A stretch of DNA of 50,217 nt from Deltaproteobacteria bacterium. GTDB taxonomy: Bacteria; Myxococcota_A; Polyangia; JACPQR01. How positions within the stretch are numbered: position 1 is the first letter of the stretch; the number at the start of each line of letters is the position of its first letter. Positions 35,001 through 43,735 of this stretch are shown piece after piece. The stretch covers positions 1 to 50,217 of the forward strand of contig JACPQR010000105.1 of assembly GCA_016190375.1 (NCBI GenBank). Reading direction: 5' to 3'. A model generated the notes under the pieces. That model saw only the letters and a program-made list of their open reading frames with translations, was not told the DNA's origin and did no database searches. The position numbers were made by a program, and so were the translations under genes.

Positions 35001-36093
35001 GGTGCGTCATGTGCGCGTTCGACAGATCCACGTCGATCGCCAGCTCGCCGATCAAGGGCGGTCTCGAGTCGCCGCCCATCGGGTAGACGTAGGTGCGGAC
35101 TTCGTCGCGCCGCGTGAGCCACTCGCTGTAGGACAGGACGACCCGCCGGGTCTTTCCGGCCTCGACGGGGAAGAGACGAGCCGTGTAGCGATCGTCGCTC
35201 GACCACGCGAGGATGGCGTCGTCGACCGACGCGGGCGAGCCTTCGCGCGCGTGGGGGACGATGCGACCGGGTACGAGGGAACCGCTCTGGTCGACCGAGA
35301 ACGACTCGACGATGGCGCCGCGGGGCAGGCGGATCTCGTAGATGCCCTCGAGCGTGTCCGACCGAGGATTGAAGAACGTCTGGTCGACCTCGGTCCGTGC
35401 GAGGTCGCCCCTCACCGTGACGCGCACCTCGTGCTGCCTGATCGCCAGGGGCTCGCGCGCCTGGCCGATCTCGTCGGTGCGGCGCGCCCAGATCTGCCCG
35501 ACGCCCTGGGCGCCTCTTGGCCGGCGGGGGCCGGGCTCCGCGAGGCCGCCGGTCCAGTCGTCCCACAGCTCCTCGGCCCCGACGTTCGCGCTCGACCCCT
35601 GGAAGGTGCCCGTGTCGCCGCTCTCGATGCGGCCGGAGCTCGAGCCCAGCTCGTAGGTGACCTCGCCCTTCGCGACGTACACCTCGGCCCTCTGGCTCGC
35701 GACCGAGATCGCGAAGCTGGCGTCGTCGGCGTGCAGGAGCGCGCCTCCCGCGCGGAACGTGGTCCTCTCGATCTTCTCGGCGTCGATCCAGACCCGGCCC
35801 GACTCGATCGTCGCGCCGTCGGGGCCGACCTTCACGTCCGTCCGCGCATCCACGAGGAGCCATGCGCCCATGTCGAGCTCCAGGGTGGCGCGACCGTGCT
35901 CGTCCGTCTTCAGGCGCGCGTCGAGCTCGACGCGCCGCCACGGCGAGACCGCGTCAGGATCGCTCGCGCCCTCGCGCAGGATCGTCACGCCGGGTCGGAC
36001 CATGCGCGCGAGGGCTCCGGTCGCCCTGGGCGGAGGGGCCTTGGTGCCGCAGGCCGCGAGGAGCACGGTGGTGATTGCGATCCGGGCCCTCAT
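32053..36093 (-). CDS. FecR-VIT-vWA lipoprotein with AgmX-like and TPR regions
   Basis: The 1346-aa lipoprotein starts at ATG 36093 (GAGGTG upstream) with signal MRARIAITTVLLAAC (Cys15). Regions in order: FecR-like beta domain (about 30-165), LWDDWTGG signature, VIT domain (about 210-335), vWA domain (about 440-610) whose MIDAS reads DDSAA instead of DxSxS, an AgmX/TonB-like C-terminal module with paired Cys (HCFESRLRARPDLSGEVQVQ; about 810-885), and TPR repeats (about 1060-1150). VIT/vWA pairs mediate extracellular adhesion or complex assembly. It overlaps the upstream paralogue by ATGA, so the two are made together. Part of its TPR coding sequence is duplicated at 31362-31475. Confidence 0.87.
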   Translation of the reverse strand: MRARIAITTVLLAACGTKAPPPRATGALARMVRPGVTILREGASDPDAVSPWRRVELDARLKTDEHGRATLELDMGAWLLVDARTDVKVGPDGATIESGRVWIDAEKIERTTFRAGGALLHADDASFAISVASQRAEVYVAKGEVTYELGSSSGRIESGDTGTFQGSSANVGAEELWDDWTGGLAEPGPRRPRGAQGVGQIWARRTDEIGQAREPLAIRQHEVRVTVRGDLARTEVDQTFFNPRSDTLEGIYEIRLPRGAIVESFSVDQSGSLVPGRIVPHAREGSPASVDDAILAWSSDDRYTARLFPVEAGKTRRVVLSYSEWLTRRDEVRTYVYPMGGDSRPPLIGELAIDVDLSNAHMTHLQAGMGARAEGSFVRLRKSDFRPRSDFYLDLVGDGAEKKGPHMVAVRASGEGGPAVGGDQDYLYLRLPVERPDPAEGVDLVVLYDDSAATEGGELELGRSVVEAILRGLGPKDRVAVLAADLGAHAVVGDRPRLERAKPDAVERILEAVARRRTGGATDLGQALVEGVSALPLDTNASVVYVGDARPTVGELTFGQIDERLARLDRSFRLYGIGIGPTADMDLLSSLCRGAGFAQRIDDAPEAVRAVSTLLADASRPAVTDVVADLGTTIERVYPKRRQTVRDGETLNVIGRVHGELPKVVTLRGKRSGKAFEQRIDLKAEKIDDWGDLRRRWASERLGDLIFEDAGREAVRELGVRYGLVTPFTSMVVGGGLAELPPGERPDVRDTRWEPRSTARWQPFSDDMGIGEVGFAADDAFDRAEVGAMIGGPHASTEELFRNAIGARDDGARHCFESRLRARPDLSGEVQVQVTVEPNGEVGSATIASSSVPDAEVGRCVARSVGGMRLPPVPEAPQVSFVYVFNFNPAIVPLHEARRCSRASTLDLDIRRRLWRERLSGVSGVDGVMAMWTRALQDCELGSWTDRRTLLDLMLKSLGGAVAGIGLHRAFEGDDAIQNYLRRQILRSVRNARELARVRRGLRIGYWVDWETVDRLTRNARTDRERLAVLRQFLLIAPDDVELRLRLMLLFEKMGQPAEAQRAAYALLSEPAASPRVRATVGEMLIRMRQNDEAKRAFAEIVEFAPADPWARRRLGDLYRAHGWFEEAQREYETLSRLTPDDDAVLLLLSAAAAGAGRMDEALRLEARLADSAEAGGDPGAPRWARLWLSVRLARLRDEARRAGREDDLAALMRRTRSAGVLRDTPELKAFLVWEHPDADLQLLLGYPGAQGLDRAPELGAAFGVEGVLLERRERGSYRFEVQGPTEDPRTFPAELVVLLNEGSANERILRQPLELTRARTRLAVLLDGDALRTVAPLRPPATAAP

Positions 36094-39000
36094 GGCTGCA
36101 CCTCGGCCGCCGGCGTCCACGCTGGCGTGCCGGCGCTCTTGCCGGCGCCGTCCGCGGTGAAGGCGTACACGCGATGGGCGCGATCGAAGACCAGCTCCTG
36201 CTCCTCCATCCTCTCCGTGGCCTGGCCCTCGTTCCAGACGAGGACGAGCCTGGCCTTGACCGTGCGCAGGCCCGGATCGTCGCTCTGCCTGATCTCCAGG
36301 CGCATGCGCCCGGGGGACAGCTCCTGCACGTTCCATGACTCGAGGCCGTACTGCGACCCGAGGTCCTCGGGTCGACCGAGCTGACCCTGCGGGAAGGAGG
36401 TCCACAGCTCGACGCCGGCGTCCGGGTGCGACCAGGTCAGGATCGCGCGGAACGCGCCGGCCTCGCGGAGCGTCCCGCTGCGGTTCGCGCGGGCGACGAG
36501 CTTCGCGAGCTTCGCCTCGACGTCGGCGCCGCCCGCCGTGCGGGCCTCGGTGCGCAGCTCGGCGAGGCGCAGGCCCGACAGGAGCGTCGCCCAGCGCGCG
36601 TTGCCGGTCTGCATGCCCGGCTCCGCGCTCGACGCGACGCGGCCCTCGAGTCGAAGCGCCTCGTCGGTGCGACCCGCACCCGCGGCGGCTGCCGCGAGGA
36701 GGAGGAGCACGCCATCATCATCAGGGGTGAGCACCTGCAGGGTCTCGTACTGGCGATACGCGTCCTCCCACCAGCCGTATGCCCGGTAGAGGTCGCCGAG
36801 CCAGCGCCGCGCGTAGGGATCGAAGGGGGCGAACTCGACGATCTCGCTGAAGGCGCGCTTCGCGGCCTTCTCGTCGCGCTGTCTGAGGAAGAACTCGCCC
36901 ACGAGCGTCCGGGCCTGCGCGTCGGCGTACGGGTCGGCGCGGATCACGTCGGCCAGCCGGCGTGCCTCGCGGAGCTCGCCCGCCTCCTCGAACAAGCCGA
37001 AGAGCCGGATCGAGAGCCTGAGGTCGTTCGGCCAGCGTCTGAGGAGGTCCCGCGCGGCGGCGATCTTCGCCTCGCGCGTGGTGGCGCGCTTCAGGAGGTC
37101 CTCCACGGCCGTCCAGTCGACGCCGCCCCGTTCGCCGAGGCCCTGATGGACGATCCGCAGCTCCCCGGCGGTGCGGACGCGGCCGAGGATCTCGCGGCGC
37201 AGGAAGGACTGCACGCCCCAGTCGCCGTCGAAGGCGTTGAACAGGTCGACCATCTCCTGCGCGCCGCCCGCGCCGTCGAGCATCAGGGTCAAGAGCGCGC
37301 GTCGATCGCGCCAGCCGGGAAGCTCGCAGTTGCGCCGCGCCTGGCGGAAGACGCCCAGCGCGCCGTCGAGGCCGGGGCGAGACTGGAGTCGCGCGCGCCC
37401 GGGAGCGGCGCCGACGCCGAGCCGCTGGCGCGAGGCGTTGGAGCAGCGCCTGGCGGCGTGGAGCGCGATGCCCACGATCGCGACCCGCGCGCTCTGTTCG
37501 AAGTGAGCGCCTTCGGCCTCGGTCGTGCTCGTCAGCTCGTCGAGCTCGAGCGAGTCGTTCCCTGCCTCGCCGGCCTGCAGGAGATCCGCGACCGCGGAGC
37601 TGTCGCCGAGGCTCGCGATGATCTGGCTCTGCGCCGATGAGCGGAGCCGTATCTCGTGCGCTCCCTTCGAGAGCCGGCCGTCGACGACGACCGAAGCGCC
37701 GGCCGGCGCCGACTTCGTCGCCAGGGGCCGCGCGGCCGGCGGCCGTGCGGGTGCGTTCTCCGCCAGCCTCGCGGCGAAGTCCCGAGCAGGCTCGGGAGCC
37801 GGGGCGGCGGGCTGCGCGGGCGGGGCCTGACCGCCGCCCGATCGGCTCCCCCAGCCGACCGAGCGATCCTCGTCGCGGGCGTCCTCGCGCTGGGCGGGGC
37901 CAGCGTACCCGAGGGAGCGCGTTCGCTCCGCATCCTCCGTGGGGACGAGCGTCGTGGCGGGGGGCACGTTGGCGCCGCCGACGTCTCCGCGGGCGCCCAT
38001 CGGACCGAGGCCGATCGTGCCCTCGCCGGTTCCTCCGCCACCGCGCCCGAAGCCCTGCAGGCCGAGGCCGTCGTCATCGGCCGGTCCGCGATGAGCCATT
38101 CGTCCCTCTTCGTTCGCCTGTCGTGCCTGAGCTTCCTCTGCGGCAGGCGGGGCAGCCGTGACCGGTGTCGAGCTCGGCAAAGGCGGCGGGACCGGCGGCG
38201 AGCCGGGCGACGCCATGAACTGCGGCGGCGCCGCTCCCATGTCCGGGGACCGCATCTCGCAGCCGAAGGCCGTGCCGCCTGCCGGGCGCGGGACGGCGCT
38301 CTGCCAGCCACCGCGCCGCTCTTCTTCGCGGCGCAGGTCGAGCATCCGGCGGATCTCCGGGTCGTTGTCGAGGTCGGTGCGCGAGGGCACGTAGAAGGAC
38401 GTGAAGGGCGTGAGCAGGCCGTAGCGGGTGCCTACCTCGACGATCGACTCGCGACCGCCGCCCTCGGCGAGGAGCTGGTGGAGCCGCTCGCTGGCCCAGC
38501 GCAGCCTGAGGTCGCTCGCGTCCTCGATCGTGCTCGTGGTCACCTTCAGCCGCTCCTCGAAGGCGCGGCCGGCGCGGCGACCTCGGACGACGATCTCGCC
38601 CGGCACCTTGTCGCGGATGCGACCGATGACCGTGAAGGGCTCCCCGGCCACGAGATCCGCGGCGCTCCTGGGGTAGACGCGGTCGACGCCGCTGCCGACG
38701 TCCACCGTGAGCCCCGTGCATAGCGGCCTCGAGACGTGCTCGAGGATCTGCATCGCGACCTCGGCCGCGTCGCGCTTCGCCTCGACCCTGAGCGCGAGGC
38801 CCGCGTTGCGCGTCAGGCCCTCGAGGAGGTCGAGCTGCGCTTGCGATCCCACCGCGACGCCGTACAGGCGCGGCGGGCGCGGCAGCCGGGAGAGCCGCTT
38901 GCCGAGCGCCGGCAAGTCGAGCTCGCCCACGGTCGGGAGCGCGTCGCCGATGTAGACGACCGCGCCGGGGCGCTCGCGATCGAGCAGCGCCGCCGCATCG

Positions 39001-40643
39001 GCCAGCGCCGTCCCCAGATCCGTGGCGCCACCCGCGGGCTCGCGCGCGAGCGCATCGAGGATCGCTTCCTTGTGCCCGTCGTCGGCCGCGAGGAGCCGCG
39101 TGGGCCGGTCGGCGATGGCGTGCATCCCGACGTCGGCGGCGACGACGGAGACGCGGTCCTTCTCGTCGAGCGTCGCGAGGATCGACTCGACCACGGTCCG
39201 GCCGAGCTCGAGGCGCGTGGCATCGGTGCCGGCCGACATGTCGACGAGGAGCACGAGATCGAGCGACTCCGGGGCGCTCAGGCCCTCGGTGCCGGGGAAG
39301 AGCTGGGCGAAGAAGTAGTCGCTCTCGTCCGGGTCGGCGTTCTGAGGGCCGGCCGCGGGGTGGTGCTCGGCGCGGTATGCCACCGCCGTGCCGGTCGCGG
39401 GCAGGGCGCCTTCGAGGTCCAGGTAGAAGTCCGCGCGCGGCTGGAAGTCGGACTGGTAGAGGACGACGCGGTCGCCGACCTTGCGCGCACCCAGGCCGGC
39501 GCGGATGCTCTTCGCGCCCGCCTCGGAGAGATCGACCTCGAGGGACATCTCCTGGACGCGTGGTCCCTTGCCGATCGGATATCGGTAGGTCCTGCGCGCG
39601 GTCCCCGATCCAATCCACTCGGCGTAGCGGATGACGATCCGTCGAGCGGCGCCGGGGGCGATGGGGTAGATCCGCGCGCGGTACTGGTCGGCGGCCTCCC
39701 ACTCGAGAAGCGCAGGATCCTCGGTCGAGCCCTGGTACACCTGCTGGTCGTAGTTCTGCCGCGCGAGGTGCTTCTCCTTGACGATCGAGTCGACGAGCTG
39801 TCCGTCGCGATCGACCGCGAAGCGCTGCAGGAGCGCGCCGCGCGGAACGCGGATCCGGTAGAGCCCCTCGACCGTGTCGGACGCGGGGTTGAAGAAGACC
39901 TGGTCGACCTCGGTCACGGCGAGGTCCTTGCGGATGGTGACGCGGACGTCGAGCGTGCGGATGACGAGCGGCCAGCGGGCCTCGCCGAGCTGGTCGGGCA
40001 GTCGCGCGTAGATCTCGCCGACGCCTTCCGACGTGCCCTCGCGCGGCCCGGGGATCGCCAGCCCGCCGGTCCAGTCGTCCCAGAGGCGCTCGTTGACGAC
40101 GCGGGCATCGCGAGCCGTCAGGGTCGCGCTCTGCCCGGACCGGACGAGCCCGCGCTTCGAGCCGACGGCGTACAGCGCCTCGCCCTGTGCGACGTAGACG
40201 GACGTGCCCTGGCGGCCGACGGCGACCCCGAGACCCGCCGCTCTCGCGGTGATCACGCCCTGCGGCGTCTCGAGCCGAGCCTGCGCCCCCTCCTCGGCAT
40301 CGACCCAGGCGCGGCCCTTCGCGATCAGCGCGCCGTCGTCCCGGATCTCGACCTCGGAAGAGCCGTCGAGCACGAGGAGCGCGCCCGTGTCCAGGCGCAC
40401 CGACGCCCGACCGCTGTCATCGGTCACGACCCGGTCGCCGGTGGCGAGACGCAGGCGCGCCCCGAGCGGCGAGGCCTTTCCACCCACGACGGCCGAGACG
40501 CCCGGCCGGATCGCGGCCACGATCGCCCGGGTCTGCTCCGGCGCCTCGGCGACATCCGAGCCGCCACACCGCAGAACGCCGAGCACCAGCATCAGCATTC
40601 CCAGGGAACCGACGGATTTCCGCATCACGGCCGGTAGACACAT
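36090..40643 (-). CDS. FecR-VIT-vWA lipoprotein with Gly/Pro-rich and TPR regions
   Basis: The 1517-aa paralogue of the next gene starts at ATG 40643, chosen because GGAGG lies 5 nt upstream; ATG 40613 or so and GTG 40655 are less well placed. The signal ends VLGVLRC, an atypical lipobox with Arg before Cys. Order: FecR-like domain (about 34-170), LWDDWTGG, VIT (about 220-355), vWA (about 457-627; DMSAG in place of the MIDAS DxSxS), a Gly/Pro/Ala-rich stretch (about 780-960) with GLQGFGRGGGGTGEGTIGLG like that of AgmX proteins, then TPR (about 1220-1320). It is the first gene of the pair and is preceded by the repeat-rich gap 40644-40866. Confidence 0.87.
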   Translation of the reverse strand: MCLPAVMRKSVGSLGMLMLVLGVLRCGGSDVAEAPEQTRAIVAAIRPGVSAVVGGKASPLGARLRLATGDRVVTDDSGRASVRLDTGALLVLDGSSEVEIRDDGALIAKGRAWVDAEEGAQARLETPQGVITARAAGLGVAVGRQGTSVYVAQGEALYAVGSKRGLVRSGQSATLTARDARVVNERLWDDWTGGLAIPGPREGTSEGVGEIYARLPDQLGEARWPLVIRTLDVRVTIRKDLAVTEVDQVFFNPASDTVEGLYRIRVPRGALLQRFAVDRDGQLVDSIVKEKHLARQNYDQQVYQGSTEDPALLEWEAADQYRARIYPIAPGAARRIVIRYAEWIGSGTARRTYRYPIGKGPRVQEMSLEVDLSEAGAKSIRAGLGARKVGDRVVLYQSDFQPRADFYLDLEGALPATGTAVAYRAEHHPAAGPQNADPDESDYFFAQLFPGTEGLSAPESLDLVLLVDMSAGTDATRLELGRTVVESILATLDEKDRVSVVAADVGMHAIADRPTRLLAADDGHKEAILDALAREPAGGATDLGTALADAAALLDRERPGAVVYIGDALPTVGELDLPALGKRLSRLPRPPRLYGVAVGSQAQLDLLEGLTRNAGLALRVEAKRDAAEVAMQILEHVSRPLCTGLTVDVGSGVDRVYPRSAADLVAGEPFTVIGRIRDKVPGEIVVRGRRAGRAFEERLKVTTSTIEDASDLRLRWASERLHQLLAEGGGRESIVEVGTRYGLLTPFTSFYVPSRTDLDNDPEIRRMLDLRREEERRGGWQSAVPRPAGGTAFGCEMRSPDMGAAPPQFMASPGSPPVPPPLPSSTPVTAAPPAAEEAQARQANEEGRMAHRGPADDDGLGLQGFGRGGGGTGEGTIGLGPMGARGDVGGANVPPATTLVPTEDAERTRSLGYAGPAQREDARDEDRSVGWGSRSGGGQAPPAQPAAPAPEPARDFAARLAENAPARPPAARPLATKSAPAGASVVVDGRLSKGAHEIRLRSSAQSQIIASLGDSSAVADLLQAGEAGNDSLELDELTSTTEAEGAHFEQSARVAIVGIALHAARRCSNASRQRLGVGAAPGRARLQSRPGLDGALGVFRQARRNCELPGWRDRRALLTLMLDGAGGAQEMVDLFNAFDGDWGVQSFLRREILGRVRTAGELRIVHQGLGERGGVDWTAVEDLLKRATTREAKIAAARDLLRRWPNDLRLSIRLFGLFEEAGELREARRLADVIRADPYADAQARTLVGEFFLRQRDEKAAKRAFSEIVEFAPFDPYARRWLGDLYRAYGWWEDAYRQYETLQVLTPDDDGVLLLLAAAAAGAGRTDEALRLEGRVASSAEPGMQTGNARWATLLSGLRLAELRTEARTAGGADVEAKLAKLVARANRSGTLREAGAFRAILTWSHPDAGVELWTSFPQGQLGRPEDLGSQYGLESWNVQELSPGRMRLEIRQSDDPGLRTVKARLVLVWNEGQATERMEEQELVFDRAHRVYAFTADGAGKSAGTPAWTPAAEVQP

Positions 40644-40723
40644 GGATGCCTCCACAACTTGGCGCGTAGTGACAGTCGAGCGCCCCGAAAGTTCTTTCGG
40701 TGGGCGGAGCCTACTACTGAACA

Positions 40724-40854
40724 GGGGACGGGGTTAACAAGTTCACGAACGCGTGGACGCCTCACGGCAACGCCGCGTTGCTTCGTGAACTTGTTAACCC
40801 CGTCCCCTTCGTCCGCGTTGATTCGTGAACTTGTTAACCCCGTCCCCTTCGTCC
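40724..40854. repeat. REP-like repeats: inverted 26-bp unit and tandem 40-bp units
   Basis: A 26-bp unit beginning GGGGACGGGGTTAACAAG (40724-40749) recurs in inverted form at 40782-40807 and 40822-40847, both perfect. The latter two sit in two 40-bp direct repeats (40775-40814 and 40815-40854) that differ at one base. The GGGGACGGGG end is reminiscent of ends associated with REP/Y1 (IS200-like) transposases. No transposase gene is nearby. The copies could form large hairpins in the leader of the exonuclease gene. Confidence 0.85.
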
Positions 40855-40866
40855 AAGCTTCGGGCG

Positions 40867-41640
40867 ATGCGGATCGCAAGCTGGAACGTCAACTCCATCC
40901 GGGCACGGGGGGAGCGGGTCAAGGCGTGGCTCGCCGCGAGCTCCCCTGATGTGCTTTGCGTGCAGGAGACGAAGGTCGAGGACGGGCTGTTCCCCATCGG
41001 CGACTACGAGGCCATGGGGTACCGCTGCGAGATCCACGGCGGCCGAGCGTACAACGGCGTGGCGATCCTCACCCGCGGACAGCCGCTGACCGACGTGGTC
41101 CGGGGCTTCGGCGACGGCGGCGACGATGCGCAGCCGCGCCTGATCGCTGGAACGGTCGGCGGCGTGCGAGTCATCAACGTCTACGTGCCGAACGGCCAGG
41201 AGCTCGGCTCGCCTGCATTCGCGTACAAGCTCGAGTGGCTCGCCCGCCTGAGGCGGCTGCTCGAGAAGAACCACGACCCGGCGGCGCAACCCATCGTGCT
41301 CTGTGGGGACTTCAACGTCGCGCCCGAGCCCCGCGACGTCCACGATCCGGCCGCGATGGAGGGGCAGATCCACTTCTCGGCGGACGAGCGATCCGCCGTG
41401 AGCGTCCTGTGCGACTGGGGCCTCGTCGACACGTTCCGCATCCACCACCAGGAGGGAGGTCTGTATAGCTGGTGGGACTACCGCCAGCTCTCGTTCCAGA
41501 AGAACAGGGGGCTCAGGATCGACCTGCTCCTCGCGAGCCGCGCCCTCGCGGGTCGATCGAAGGCCTGCTCGATCGACAGGAACGAGCGAAAGGGCAAGGG
41601 CGCGTCGGACCACGCCCCGGTGGTGGCCAGCTTCGAGTGA
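40867..41640 (+). CDS. xth: Exodeoxyribonuclease III
   Basis: The 257-aa enzyme has the normal length for ExoIII, the AP endonuclease and 3' exonuclease of base excision repair. Catalytic motifs: ASWNVNSIR (Asn7), VLCVQETKV (Glu34), CGDFNVAP (Asp148, Asn150) and the C-terminal GASDHAPV (Asp248, His249). The start ATG 40867 lies 12 nt past the second tandem repeat, so the leader or promoter is made largely of REP-like DNA. No clear ribosome binding site is seen. The next gene starts 16 nt after the stop and could be co-transcribed. Confidence 0.95.
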   Translation: MRIASWNVNSIRARGERVKAWLAASSPDVLCVQETKVEDGLFPIGDYEAMGYRCEIHGGRAYNGVAILTRGQPLTDVVRGFGDGGDDAQPRLIAGTVGGVRVINVYVPNGQELGSPAFAYKLEWLARLRRLLEKNHDPAAQPIVLCGDFNVAPEPRDVHDPAAMEGQIHFSADERSAVSVLCDWGLVDTFRIHHQEGGLYSWWDYRQLSFQKNRGLRIDLLLASRALAGRSKACSIDRNERKGKGASDHAPVVASFE

Positions 41641-41656
41641 GGGTACATTCCGCCGC

Positions 41657-43051
41657 ATGGCCCACGACAAGAAGCTGATCGTCGACGATCCCTTCACGCT
41701 CGAGCCATTCGTCGAGCGCCCGCTCCTTCAGGCCGACGCGGTGGACGCGCTCGTGCGGCGATCCGCGCGCGCAGAGGTCGACTGGGCCGCCGTGCCGGTC
41801 TCGCGCCGCGCGGAGCTGTGCGGCAAGTTCGTCGACGCATTCCTCGCGCGCAAGGAGGAGATCGCCCGCGACTTGACCGGCCAGATGGGCAAGCCCCTCG
41901 TCCAGGCGCGCCGCGAGGTCGACGGCACGGCGGATCGCGCGCGCCACATGATCTCGATCGCCGAGGCGTCGCTCGCTGACGAACCACTGCCGCCCAAGCC
42001 CGGGTTCGTCCGCTTCATCCGGCGCGAGCCGCTGGGGGTCGTCCTCGACATCGCCGCGTGGAACTATCCCTTGCTCATCGCGGTCAACGTGGTCGTTCCG
42101 GCGGTCCTGGCGGGGAACTCCGTCCTCCTCAAGCATTCGAGCCGCACGCCGCTCTGCGGAGAGCACTTCGAGCGCGCCTTCCGCGAGGCGGGGGCGCCCG
42201 ACGGGCTCGTCCTCGCCGTACACGCCGACCACTCGGTCACCGAGCGGATCATCCAGCACCCCGGCGTCGGCTTCGTCTCGTTCACCGGGTCGGTCGAGGG
42301 CGGCCGGCAGGTCTACAGGGCCGTGTCGTCGCGCTTCATCGACTGCGGGCTCGAGCTCGGTGGCAAGGACCCGGCCTACGTCTGCGCCGACGCCGACTTC
42401 GCCTTCGCGGCCGAGAACGTGGCCGATGGCGCCTTCTACAACGCCGGCCAGTCCTGCTGCGGCGTCGAGCGCGTGTACGTCGAGCGACCGATCTACGAAC
42501 GCTTCGTCGAGGCGCTCGTTCAGTCGGCGCGCGCGCTCCGGATGGGCGACCCCAGGGATCCGGAGACGACGCTCGGGCCCATGGCGCAGCCGAGCGGGGT
42601 GCGGACGCTGGCCGCGCAGGTGTCCGAGGCGCGAGCGGCCGGAGCCCGCGTCCTGTGCGGGGGCGAGCCCGCGAGCATCGGGGGAAAGGGCCGCTTCTTC
42701 GCCCCGACGGTCGTCGCGGACGCAACCCATCGGATGAGCGTGATGGTCGAGGAGAGCTTCGGGCCGGTCGTCGCCGTGGCCTCGGTCGAGTCCGACGCGG
42801 AAGCGCTCGAGAAGATGAACGACAGCCCGTACGGCCTGACCGCCTCGGTCTGGACGCGGGACGACGCCCGCGCCTCGGCGATCGCCTCCCGCGTGGTGAC
42901 AGGCACCGTCTACCAGAATCGCTGCGATTTCCTGGACCCGGCCCTACCCTGGGTGGGCGTCAAGGACAGCGGCAAGGGCTGCACCCTGAGCCGCCTGGGC
43001 TTCGCCCAGCTCACGCGCCCCAAGAGCTTCCACCTGCGCCTGGGTGTCTAG
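41657..43051 (+). CDS. NAD(P)-dependent aldehyde dehydrogenase
   Basis: The 464-aa cytosolic enzyme oxidises an aldehyde to the acid. Conserved features: AAWNYPL (near 133-139), NSVLLKHSSRTP with the cofactor lysine (Lys159), FTGSVEGG (Rossmann GxxxxG), ELGGKDP with Glu233 as general base and AGQSCCGVERV with Cys267 as nucleophile. PYGLTASVWT and PVVAVAS complete the family. The sequence resembles the succinate-semialdehyde/betaine-type branch, but the substrate cannot be set. It follows xth by 16 nt, though no functional link is obvious. Confidence 0.93.
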   Translation: MAHDKKLIVDDPFTLEPFVERPLLQADAVDALVRRSARAEVDWAAVPVSRRAELCGKFVDAFLARKEEIARDLTGQMGKPLVQARREVDGTADRARHMISIAEASLADEPLPPKPGFVRFIRREPLGVVLDIAAWNYPLLIAVNVVVPAVLAGNSVLLKHSSRTPLCGEHFERAFREAGAPDGLVLAVHADHSVTERIIQHPGVGFVSFTGSVEGGRQVYRAVSSRFIDCGLELGGKDPAYVCADADFAFAAENVADGAFYNAGQSCCGVERVYVERPIYERFVEALVQSARALRMGDPRDPETTLGPMAQPSGVRTLAAQVSEARAAGARVLCGGEPASIGGKGRFFAPTVVADATHRMSVMVEESFGPVVAVASVESDAEALEKMNDSPYGLTASVWTRDDARASAIASRVVTGTVYQNRCDFLDPALPWVGVKDSGKGCTLSRLGFAQLTRPKSFHLRLGV

Positions 43052-43114
43052 TCTCTGGACTTTTCCAGGGCTCTCGTTCTAGGTTGCCCGGCGTCTGCCC
43101 TTGAAAGGAATGGT

Positions 43115-43723
<609 letters not shown>

Positions 43724-43735
43724 TCCTCACATCCC

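Noticed and set aside
33652..36384. 910-aa plus-strand frame across the VIT gene
   Set aside because: It is an antisense shadow of the VIT/vWA gene.
40724..40854. CRISPR array
   Set aside because: There are only two direct repeat units with no spacers and an inverted copy; this is a REP-like cluster.
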